From Hymenobacter translucens (GTDB lineage: Bacteria; Bacteroidota; Bacteroidia; Cytophagales; Hymenobacteraceae), in contig NZ_JAJERB010000002.1 in NCBI RefSeq assembly GCF_020685205.1, positions 739,430 through 803,429 on the forward strand: DNA of 64,000 nucleotides, given 5' to 3'. Each line of letters starts with the position of its first letter. Positions within the stretch are counted from its first letter, which is position 1. Shown here one piece after another: positions 7,581 through 14,221 of the stretch. The translations under genes were made by a program, and so were the position numbers. The notes beneath the pieces were generated by a model. It was not told the origin of the DNA, searched no databases, and saw only the letters and a program-made list of their open reading frames with translations.

Positions 7581-8612
7581 GTGTTTCACAACCCTGCCCG
7601 AAAATATCCCCAGTTGGGGAAACTGCTGCTTCTGCTCCTGCTGCTGACCGGCTGCGGGCGTGAAGACAAGTGCGAACTAAACCCCGAGGTTGCCAAGGTT
7701 CCGGTCACCCTTCGGCTGGAACGACTGGAGAGGTCTTTTTTCCAGGTAAAGAGCACTACCGACGCCGGTGCATTTCTGGCGCAGCACCCCCTGTTTGCCA
7801 ATCAGTATCTGCAGCTGCGTCAGTATCCGTCGGCTGATGCGCTGACTCCCATGCTGACCCGGCTGGCCACAAATGCCGACCTGCAGCAGCTGGGCAGTCA
7901 GGCGGCGGCCGCATTTCCGGAAGAGCAGCTCCAGGCCGACCTGAAGCGGCTTTTTCAGCACGTGCGCTACTACTTTCCCAAATTCCGGGTGCCGCCGGTC
8001 AATACGTTTGTCAGCGGCCTGGGACTGGACCCATTCAGCAAGGACTTGTTTGTCAACGACAGCCTGATGGTCTTGAGCCTGGATTTCTTCGTGGGTCCGA
8101 AAGCTAAATACCGGCCCAATGCCCCGGAGTACATTTTGCGCCGCTATACCCCGGCTCACCTGCTGCCGGCCGCTGCCCAGGCCATTTCCAGCAAGTATAA
8201 CCGCCGCCTGCCGACCAACCAGACTATGCTGAGCGAGATGGTGCAGTACGGCAAGGCGCTGTACTTCGTGGAGAAAGTGCTGCCCTGCACCCAGGACTCG
8301 ATCCTGATCGGCTTTACCGCTGCCGAGCTGGCGGGCGTCGAGTTCAACGAGGGCAAGATCTGGGCGCACTTCATCGAGAAAAAGCTGCTTTACAATACAG
8401 CTCCCTTCACTATTCAGAAGTACGTGGGGGAGCGGCCCAGTATTCCTGAAATCGACAAAACCTGCCCGGGTCGGGTGGGGGCGTGGGTCGGCTGGCAGAT
8501 TGTACGCAAGTATATGGCCGAGCACCCCCAGGTAACGCTGCCCCAGCTGATGGCTGAGACCGACGCCCAGCGGATCCTCACCGCCTCCAAGTATCGCCCC
8601 AAGCGGAAATAA
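7581..8612 (+). CDS. gldB: Gliding motility lipoprotein GldB
   Basis: GldB is required for gliding in flavobacteria and is predicted to be a membrane-anchored lipoprotein; its molecular role is unresolved. The 343-residue product (GTG start at 7581) has a lipobox LTGC (Cys25) after a run of Leu, then the family segments LERLERSFFQ (about 50), VNTFVSGLGLDPF (about 145), FFVGPKAKYRP (about 173) and GRVGAWVGWQIVRKYM (about 300). Length is normal for the family. It is followed by an AT-rich inverted repeat and a glycosyltransferase gene. GldD is encoded 6 kb away. Confidence 0.92.
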   Translation: MFHNPARKYPQLGKLLLLLLLLTGCGREDKCELNPEVAKVPVTLRLERLERSFFQVKSTTDAGAFLAQHPLFANQYLQLRQYPSADALTPMLTRLATNADLQQLGSQAAAAFPEEQLQADLKRLFQHVRYYFPKFRVPPVNTFVSGLGLDPFSKDLFVNDSLMVLSLDFFVGPKAKYRPNAPEYILRRYTPAHLLPAAAQAISSKYNRRLPTNQTMLSEMVQYGKALYFVEKVLPCTQDSILIGFTAAELAGVEFNEGKIWAHFIEKKLLYNTAPFTIQKYVGERPSIPEIDKTCPGRVGAWVGWQIVRKYMAEHPQVTLPQLMAETDAQRILTASKYRPKRK

Positions 8613-8715
8613 TTAGTAATTAACAATTAGCAATTAAGAATCGCCTGGTCCGAATTGTCGGATCAGCTGTATCTGTAGTCTCAATTCTTAATTACTAATT
8701 GTTAATTCTTAATTG
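8611..8715. repeat. AT-rich imperfect inverted repeat (TTAATT words)
   Basis: Left arm 8611-8641 and right arm 8684-8714 are inverted copies that agree at about 28 of 31 positions. Both are made of variants of the words AATTAG, TTAACA and AATTAAG. The 42-nt centre has normal base composition. The repeat fills the whole space between gldB and the glycosyltransferase gene, whose GTG start is 9 nt past the right arm. It has no G/C stem plus T-run, so it is not a standard terminator. Confidence 0.75.
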
Positions 8716-8722
8716 ACTTCAG

Positions 8723-9922
8723 GTGCACATTGCCGTTTTCAGCCAGTATCACACGAATCCTGATTGCCCGGCCACCAGCCGGCACTATTCGTTGCTGACG
8801 CACCTGGCCCGGCGGCACCGCGTCACACTTATCACCAGTCGGGCCTGGGAAGGGCAGCGCCTGACCGCATCCTTCCCCTGGCTGCCGGAGGGTGTGGAAA
8901 TGCGGGCAGCGGGTATTGCGTATGGCAATCAGATGGGCGTGCCGCGCCGCCTGCTGGCGTTCGGACAGTATGCCGCCTTCGCTCTACGGGAAGGAATGCG
9001 CATCGAGCGTCCGGATGTTGTCTGGGGCATTTCAACCCCGCTCACGGCGGCCTGGGCCGCCGCGCAGGTAGCCCGCCGCCGCCGCGTGCCCTGGGTGTTT
9101 GAGGTGCAGGACCTCTGGCCTTCCTTTCCAATTGCCATGGGCGCAGTGCCCACGGCCTGGGCCCGGCAGCGGCTGTATGCGCTGGAAAAAGGGCTCTACC
9201 AAAGTGCGGCCCACATCCTGCCGCTTTCACCCGACATGACCAGCTACGTGGCCGGGCTGGGTATTGCTGACAGTAAGATTACCACCGTCCTCAACGGCAC
9301 CGACTTGGACTTAGCCGCTCAGGTCACTACCGGAGCAGTAACCCAGCTGCGGCAGGAGCACGGGCTCGATGGAAAAAGGATAGTGCTGTATGCCGGCACC
9401 TTTGGCCGGGCCAATGACATTCCGACCCTGGTAAAAGCCGCCGAGCTGCAAACCAGTAGCAATCCCGATACGGTCTGGCTGTTTATGGGCCATGGCTATT
9501 TTGAGCCGCTTATCCGGGAAGCAGCTGCGCGCACGTCCGGCATCCGATTGGTTGCCCCGCGGCCCCGGCACGAGGTGTTTCGCTGGTTTGCGTTGGCGGA
9601 TGTATCAGTTGTTTCCTTCCTGGACCTCCCGGTGCTGGACGCCAACTCACCGGCCAAGCTCTACGACAGCCTGGCAATGGGCACGCCCGTAGTGGTGACC
9701 AACCAAGGCTGGACCAAAAAGCTCGTTGAGGAAAATCAGTGCGGATGGTTTGTGCCGGCCGGGCAGCCCGAGCAGCTGGCTTACCGTCTGACCGAGCAGC
9801 TCTCTGATCCGCTGGCGCTGTTAGCGGCCGGGAAGCGGGGCCGGCAGCTGGCCTTTAATGAATTTGACCGCACTCAGATTGCCGAAGTCATAGAACAGGT
9901 GCTGCTGGATGTGGCCCAGTAG
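8723..9922 (+). CDS. Glycosyltransferase family 4 protein (WbuB-like)
   Basis: A cytoplasmic retaining GT-B glycosyltransferase that would transfer a sugar from a nucleotide donor during surface polysaccharide or glycoconjugate assembly. The 399 residues (GTG start) show an N-terminal Rossmann half with MHIAVFSQYHTNP and the EVQDLWPSFP segment (about 128), and a C-terminal donor-binding half with VLYAGTFGRAND (about 223) and SPAKLYDSLAMGTPVV (about 310), the usual family 4 signature. It is not in a polysaccharide cluster here, so the acceptor cannot be predicted. Confidence 0.88.
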   Translation: MHIAVFSQYHTNPDCPATSRHYSLLTHLARRHRVTLITSRAWEGQRLTASFPWLPEGVEMRAAGIAYGNQMGVPRRLLAFGQYAAFALREGMRIERPDVVWGISTPLTAAWAAAQVARRRRVPWVFEVQDLWPSFPIAMGAVPTAWARQRLYALEKGLYQSAAHILPLSPDMTSYVAGLGIADSKITTVLNGTDLDLAAQVTTGAVTQLRQEHGLDGKRIVLYAGTFGRANDIPTLVKAAELQTSSNPDTVWLFMGHGYFEPLIREAAARTSGIRLVAPRPRHEVFRWFALADVSVVSFLDLPVLDANSPAKLYDSLAMGTPVVVTNQGWTKKLVEENQCGWFVPAGQPEQLAYRLTEQLSDPLALLAAGKRGRQLAFNEFDRTQIAEVIEQVLLDVAQ

Positions 9923-10001
9923 TCCACGAGCTTAGTACCGACTAGTACCAATTTTGTACTGTGGTATACTCTCTGGTCTAAGGGGCTCAAGAAATTGCCT
10001 G

Positions 10002-10688
10002 TTACGCGTCGGTAGACGCATCGGCTGCAGGGCCCTGGAAGTTTTGGGCGTAGAACTTACAGAAATCGGTGAGGGGGCAGATGCTGCACTTGGGCTGCCG
10101 GGCCACGCAGATGTAGCGCCCGTGCAGGATCAGCCAGTGGTGGGCCTTGGCTACTTTCTCTTCCGGAATGTATTTCAGCAGCTCTTTTTCCACGGCCAAG
10201 GGCGTCGTGGCCTGCCGGCTCACGAGTCCAAGCCGGTGCGAGACCCGAAACACGTGGGTATCCACCGCCATGGCGGGCAGATTGTAGATAACCGACATGA
10301 CCACGTGGGCCGTTTTGCGCCCTACGCCCGGCAGGCGCTGCAGGTCTTCTTCCTGGCTGGGTACTTCGGAGTCGAACTCTTCAACCAGCACCCGTCCCAG
10401 GCCCGCCAGGTGCTTGGCCTTGTTGTTGGGATAGGAGATGCTGCGGATGTAGGGAAAGATTTCTTCGGGTGTGGCCGCCGCCAGATGCGCCGGGGTCGGG
10501 AACTGCCGCAGCAGCTCGGGCATAATCAGGTTTACCCGCTTGTCGGTGCACTGGGCACTGAGAACCACCGCCACAATCAACTCATAGGCGTTGGTGTAGT
10601 GCAGCTCGGTCTGGGGCTCCGGAAAGTGGGTGGTAAAGTAGTCGAGAAAGCGGCGGAACCGTTCGGGCTTGCGCATAGAAGCAGGCAT
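10002..10688 (-). CDS. nth: Endonuclease III
   Basis: A bifunctional DNA glycosylase/AP lyase that removes oxidised pyrimidines. It shows the helix-hairpin-helix with the catalytic Lys in LPGVGRKTAHVV, the catalytic Asp in AVDTHVFRVSHR, and the iron-sulfur cysteines C-x6-C-x2-C-x5-C in the last 35 residues. Length is about 228, normal for Nth with a short extra tail. Start choice is between ATG 10688 and ATG 10676; the conserved part begins at RKPERF. It lies tail-to-tail with the glycosyltransferase gene. Confidence 0.94.
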   Translation of the reverse strand: MPASMRKPERFRRFLDYFTTHFPEPQTELHYTNAYELIVAVVLSAQCTDKRVNLIMPELLRQFPTPAHLAAATPEEIFPYIRSISYPNNKAKHLAGLGRVLVEEFDSEVPSQEEDLQRLPGVGRKTAHVVMSVIYNLPAMAVDTHVFRVSHRLGLVSRQATTPLAVEKELLKYIPEEKVAKAHHWLILHGRYICVARQPKCSICPLTDFCKFYAQNFQGPAADASTDA

Positions 10689-10694
10689 AAGCAA

Positions 10695-10754
10695 GCCCGC
10701 CGGTCAGCAACTGCCGGATGAAAGACTCATCGGGGCAGGCGCTAACCGGCGGGC
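10695..10754. other. Long multi-part hairpin between nth and the sigma-factor operon
   Basis: Three nested stems: GCCCGCCGGT (10695-10704) with 10745-10754, CTGCC (10711-10715) with 10734-10738, and GATGA (10717-10721) with 10727-10731. It lies just past the 3' end of the sigma/anti-sigma pair. No T-run follows on the minus strand, so it may be a weak terminator or a transcript-protecting structure. Confidence 0.5.
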
Positions 10755-10765
10755 ACTGAAAAAAG

Positions 10766-10996
10766 TCAGGAAGCCTTTAGGAAGGTCCGGGAGTATTGTA
10801 GAATTGAGCTGGTCGTGCGCTCACTGGGGCCGCGGTTGAGGCCATCCAGGCAGCGCTGAGCCAACAGCAGGTCGGCACAGCAGGAGGCCAGTTCCGGGTC
10901 GTGCACCAGGGCCTGCTCCAGCTCGGCCTGTTCGTCAGCCGGCAATTCGTTGTACACGTACCGGAGCAGCTTCTCTTGGGTAAAGGTTTTGATCAT
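10766..10996 (-). CDS. Small anti-sigma-factor-like protein
   Basis: A 76-residue cytoplasmic protein reading MIKTFTQEKLLRYVYNELP and then a Glu/Ala-rich helix (ADEQAELEQALVHDPEL). This layout resembles the N-terminal helix bundle of Bacteroidota anti-sigma proteins and the short sigma partners often found beside ECF sigma genes. It has no transmembrane segment and no complete zinc-binding motif (only Cys-Cys). It begins 62 nt inside the 3' end of the sigma-factor gene, so translation is likely coupled. A regulatory role on that sigma factor is inferred from position. Confidence 0.65.
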   Translation of the reverse strand: MIKTFTQEKLLRYVYNELPADEQAELEQALVHDPELASCCADLLLAQRCLDGLNRGPSERTTSSILQYSRTFLKAS

Positions 10997-11570
10997 AGAA
11001 AACGGGTTGCGCGGCCATCTTCTTCCGCAGGTTGATCAGGGCGTAGCGCATCCTGCCCAACGCCGTGTTGATACTAACCCCCGTGGCGTCCGCAATCTCC
11101 TGGAAGCTCATGTCGCCGTAGTGGCGCATAACCAGAACTTCCTTTTGGGCCGCCGGTAGGTCTTGTATTAACTCCCGAAGACGAGCATAGGTTTCCTCCC
11201 GCGTCATTGCGGCTTCCACTCCTTCCTCGGCCAGCGAGAGAGAGTTGAACGCATAGCTGCTCGTATCGAGGTTTTGGGTGGGGTTGCGCTTCTCCCGTCG
11301 GAAAAAGTCGATGGCCAGGTTGTGGGCAATGCGGCAGATCCACGAAGAAAATTTCCCCTCTTCGTTGTAGCGGCCGCTTTTCATGGTGTGAATAGCCTTG
11401 ATAAAGGTATCCTGCAACAGATCTTCGGCCACGTCCTCATCGCGCACGATTAGCATAATCGTGGTGAAGACACGGCTTTTGTGCCGATCCAGCAAGAGTG
11501 CGAAGGCATCTTCTTTGCCGGCAATGTAGAGCGAGATTAAAGCGGAGTCGCTCGGCTGCATGGTTTCCAT
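10935..11570 (-). CDS. RNA polymerase sigma-70 factor, ECF-like
   Basis: The 211-residue product has region 2 (about residues 25-95, with DEDVAEDLLQDTFIKAIH and FSSWICRIAHNLAIDFFRRE) and region 4 (about 130-185, with LPAAQKEVLVMRHYGDMSF and the helix-turn-helix EIADATGVSINTALGRMRYA). It lacks regions 1.1 and 3. The tail contains YDQNLYP, a common end in Bacteroidota sigma factors, and then 13 extra residues that overlap the downstream gene. A good promoter and a 7-bp inverted repeat lie in its leader. The regulon is not predictable from sequence. Confidence 0.9.
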   Translation of the reverse strand: METMQPSDSALISLYIAGKEDAFALLLDRHKSRVFTTIMLIVRDEDVAEDLLQDTFIKAIHTMKSGRYNEEGKFSSWICRIAHNLAIDFFRREKRNPTQNLDTSSYAFNSLSLAEEGVEAAMTREETYARLRELIQDLPAAQKEVLVMRHYGDMSFQEIADATGVSINTALGRMRYALINLRKKMAAQPVFYDQNLYPREAAPVRVQRIAG

Positions 11571-11628
11571 AAAGGCTACGGGTTAAAGGAACGTAGAGCT
11601 TTAGGCCATATTGTGCAGTTGCCGGTGA

Positions 11629-11644
11629 ACAGGAATTTTCCTGT
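11629..11644. promoter_or_regulatory. Perfect palindrome in the sigma-factor leader
   Basis: ACAGGAA-TT-TTCCTGT, 7-bp arms. It lies between the predicted transcription start (about 11664) and the sigma-factor ATG (11570), where a bound repressor could block the transcript. The binding protein is unknown. Confidence 0.45.
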
Positions 11645-11670
11645 AGAAAAAAGAGAAGGGAGGGAAGAAC

Positions 11671-11701
11671 CAAATGTAAATAAGTGCCGCATCAAACACA
11701 A
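11671..11701 (-). promoter_or_regulatory. Promoter of the sigma-factor gene
   Basis: On the minus strand TTG (11701-11699), 20 nt, TACATTTG (11678-11671), a full consensus match. It predicts a leader of about 95 nt. Confidence 0.65.
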
Positions 11702-11782
11702 TACTGAACAAAGAAAAAATGACAAAATTTTTTAGTCGCAATTCCCCCGGCCAGAAGCCGGTTGGACGAGCACTATAAAAAT

Positions 11783-11810
11783 GAAAAGGCCAGCCGCAGC
11801 TGACCTTTTC
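11783..11810 (-). terminator. Terminator of the DUF6799 gene
   Basis: 12-bp stem (11783-11794 with 11799-11810), loop of 4. The single non-Watson-Crick position is a G-U pair only in the minus-strand transcript, which fits the upstream DUF6799 gene. Confidence 0.7.
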
Positions 11811-11836
11811 TGATCTGGGAACGTGCTTTCTTCAGC

Positions 11837-12388
11837 TCAGCGGCGCAGCTGAGCGTCAAGGTCCCGGAGCTGGGCATCAATAGGAGCGGTGCCGGGGGCC
11901 GAGCCTGCCGTGGCAGCGGCCCGCTCTGCCAGCAGGGCTGCTGCCTGCTGCAGAAAGTCCAATCGCTGCTCGGCCCGCAGCAGCTTGGTGGTAAGGCTAC
12001 TGGGCACTGTGCCGTAGCCGGGCAGGGCAATGCGGGTTTCGGTTTCGCCGGTTACCTGCTGCCTTCGTGCCCGGATGGCTTCTTCAGAGCGCATATCATC
12101 ACTGAAGCGCACCACGAGGCCCTGCTGGTTTACGGCCTGCCCTTCGCGGAGCTGCTGCCGGGTACCATCCCGGCCCACCAGGTTGCCATCCGGATTGACA
12201 ACCAGGCCGTTTTCCATCGTAACAGGGGTCAGCAGAGGCGAGGCTTTGCCCCCCTGCATGCGCATTACCTTGCCGTTTTGCAAATACACGCCATCCCGGA
12301 ATGCGGGCGTTGCACCAGCCCGGTTCTGGGCCAGCCCGGAGGAAACCTGGAAAAGAAGGAATAGACAGAGAAGCAGAGTGCTGCGCAT
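11837..12388 (-). CDS. Secreted DUF6799 domain protein
   Basis: The 183-residue product has a signal peptide (cleavage after GLAQ, about residue 21), then a repeated short beta unit that matches the DUF6799 pattern: FRDGVYLQNGKVMRMQGGK, MENGLVVNPDGNLVGRDG, REGQAVNQQGLVV. The C-terminal third is helical and Ala/Arg/Gln-rich. DUF6799 proteins are common in Hymenobacter and their function is unknown. The gene is a single unit with its own terminator, divergent from the MFS gene. Confidence 0.75.
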   Translation of the reverse strand: MRSTLLLCLFLLFQVSSGLAQNRAGATPAFRDGVYLQNGKVMRMQGGKASPLLTPVTMENGLVVNPDGNLVGRDGTRQQLREGQAVNQQGLVVRFSDDMRSEEAIRARRQQVTGETETRIALPGYGTVPSSLTTKLLRAEQRLDFLQQAAALLAERAAATAGSAPGTAPIDAQLRDLDAQLRR

Positions 12389-12564
12389 GGCGGTGAAAGC
12401 TGGGAAAGTGAAAAAGATGGGCTAGGCGCCATTCCGCTTCTACGCAAAACCGGTGCAGGATGCTGAATCTGCAACAGGAGTTACCTGTCCGGACGGCTTG
12501 CCTGAACCTGCCGGGCACCCGCTGCGGCCGGCAGCCCGCGGAAGGCGTTTCACGTACCTGGTCC

Positions 12565-12572
12565 TACCTTTG
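12565..12572 (+). promoter_or_regulatory. Promoter -7 element for the MFS gene
   Basis: TACCTTTG, 25 nt before the ATG at 12598. Its position supports that ATG rather than an upstream start in the same frame. Confidence 0.6.
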
Positions 12573-12597
12573 CCCGTTCCAGTCTTTATCTGCCCGC

Positions 12598-13887
12598 ATG
12601 TCTGCAATTGCTACTCCCCACGACCCGTACGCCGCGCTACGCCTTCCCGAGTTTCGCCGCCTGATTTCGGCCCGGGTGTGTCTTACGGTTGCCACGCAGA
12701 TGCAGGGAGTGGTTGTAAGCTGGCAGATCTTTCAGCTGACCAAAGACCCCCTGGCCCTGGGCTTGATTGGGCTGGCCGAGGCTATTCCCAGCATTGTGGT
12801 GTCGTTGTACGCCGGGCACGTGGCCGACTCAGTGAGCCGAAAGAAGATTATCGTGGCCGCTGTAGGCGTGCTGGCGCTGTGCTCGGCCGCCCTGCTTTGG
12901 CTGTCGATGCCGGCGGGGTCCTGGCTGCTGGCCCGGGAGCAGTTCCACACCCTGCCCTTATACATGGTTATTTTTCTAAGCGGCATTGCGCGGGGCTTTC
13001 TGGGTCCGGCGCTGTTTTCGTTTATGCCCCAGCTGATGCCCGACCGGGAGCGGCTGGCGAATGCCATTACCTGGAACAGCACTACCTGGCAGGCTGCCGC
13101 CGTACTGGGTCCCGCTATTGGCGGACTCGTGTTTGCCAAAGCGGGTATTACCACGGCCTATGCAGTGGATGCCGTGCTGATGACGTTGTCTTTGTTGCTG
13201 TTCACCAGCATTGCGGCCCGGCCCCTGCCCCCGGTGGAGGGAGAGCGGCTCACGCTGCGGGAAAGCATCCTGTCGGGGGTGCAGTTTATCTTTCATAACC
13301 AGATTGTGCTGGCGGCTTTGTCCCTCGATTTATTTGCGGTGCTCTTTGGCGGAGCGGTGGCGCTGCTGCCCATCTTTGCCAGCGACATTCTGCACACCGG
13401 GGCCGACGGGCTGGGTTATCTGCGGGCGGCCCCGGCGGTGGGCTCGGTGCTGATGGCCGTTACGCTTACCTACTTCCCGCTGCGCCGTAAGGCCGGCCGC
13501 AAGCTGCTCTGGGCCGTGGCCGGATTCGGCCTCGCCACCATCCTGTTTGCCCTCTCGCGCAATTTCTGGCTTTCCCTGTTCCTGCTGTTTCTGACCGGGG
13601 TGTTTGACTCAGTTTCGGTAATTGTACGCTCCACGCTGCTGCACACGTTCACGCCCGAGTATATGAAGGGGCGGGTATCGGCTGTCAACAACATCTTTAT
13701 CGGGTCCAGCAACGAAATCGGGGCGTTTGAGTCGGGGGCCGTGGCCAAGCTGATGGGGACGGTGCCGTCGGTGATTTTCGGGGGACTCATGACCATGCTG
13801 GTAGTGCTGGTAACCGGGCTGAAAGCCAAAAAGCTGGCGAACCTGGATCTGACCCCTAAGCCAGCAGAAGCAGAAAAGACCAGTTAG
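12598..13887 (+). CDS. MFS transporter, EntS/enterobactin-exporter-like family
   Basis: An inner-membrane secondary transporter of 429 residues with about 12 hydrophobic segments. The loop 2-3 motif is seen as GHVADSVSRKKI (about residue 73), and the later segment GRVSAVNNIFIGSSNEIG (about 357) is typical of the MFS_3/EntS group, which exports siderophores or drugs. The ATG at 12598 follows a promoter element. The frame is open 138 nt further upstream, but that extension precedes the promoter. The substrate is unknown, and no siderophore genes are nearby. Confidence 0.87.
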   Translation: MSAIATPHDPYAALRLPEFRRLISARVCLTVATQMQGVVVSWQIFQLTKDPLALGLIGLAEAIPSIVVSLYAGHVADSVSRKKIIVAAVGVLALCSAALLWLSMPAGSWLLAREQFHTLPLYMVIFLSGIARGFLGPALFSFMPQLMPDRERLANAITWNSTTWQAAAVLGPAIGGLVFAKAGITTAYAVDAVLMTLSLLLFTSIAARPLPPVEGERLTLRESILSGVQFIFHNQIVLAALSLDLFAVLFGGAVALLPIFASDILHTGADGLGYLRAAPAVGSVLMAVTLTYFPLRRKAGRKLLWAVAGFGLATILFALSRNFWLSLFLLFLTGVFDSVSVIVRSTLLHTFTPEYMKGRVSAVNNIFIGSSNEIGAFESGAVAKLMGTVPSVIFGGLMTMLVVLVTGLKAKKLANLDLTPKPAEAEKTS

Positions 13888-14221
13888 CGTACCCCTTTTC
13901 TTTACTTGCCGAAAGGCAGGCCGGATTCATCGGGCCTGCCTTATAGCATGTCATTTTATTTCGTGAGGGCAACCTTTCGACCCGATCCGGACTCAGGTAT
14001 GCAACCAAAAGTTTGGTGGGGTAGAACAGACCTACCGTTTGTCATATATGCGCTTATTCACCCTAAACGCGGTTTCTGCGCTTGGTTAGAAACGCAGAAG
14101 CAGATACGATTAATTGCTTACATTGTGTCTTCAGGAACGCTGAGATTGTTCGGGAAGTAAGGAATTTAAGTAGTTGTCTAATAGTCAGTAGTTTGTAGTT
14201 ATCAGCCCTCCTGCTTTCCGT
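13888..14221. other. 334-nt intergenic region
   Basis: It holds the MFS terminator (13913-13942), a small stem TTCTGCG/CGCAGAA (about 14072-14099), and near 14168-14203 a run of related words (TAGTTGT, TAGTCAG, TAGTTTG, TAGTTAT) that resembles one arm of the word-repeat palindromes elsewhere in the window. No convincing coding region is seen; a short open frame here lacks any recognisable protein pattern. Confidence 0.5.
13913..13942 (+). terminator. Terminator after the MFS gene
   Basis: 10-bp perfect stem AAGGCAGGCC (13913-13922) with GGCCTGCCTT (13933-13942). Only a short T/A run follows. Confidence 0.6.

Noticed and set aside
13906..14160. 84-codon open frame after the MFS gene
   Set aside because: It starts inside the terminator hairpin and has no protein-like pattern.
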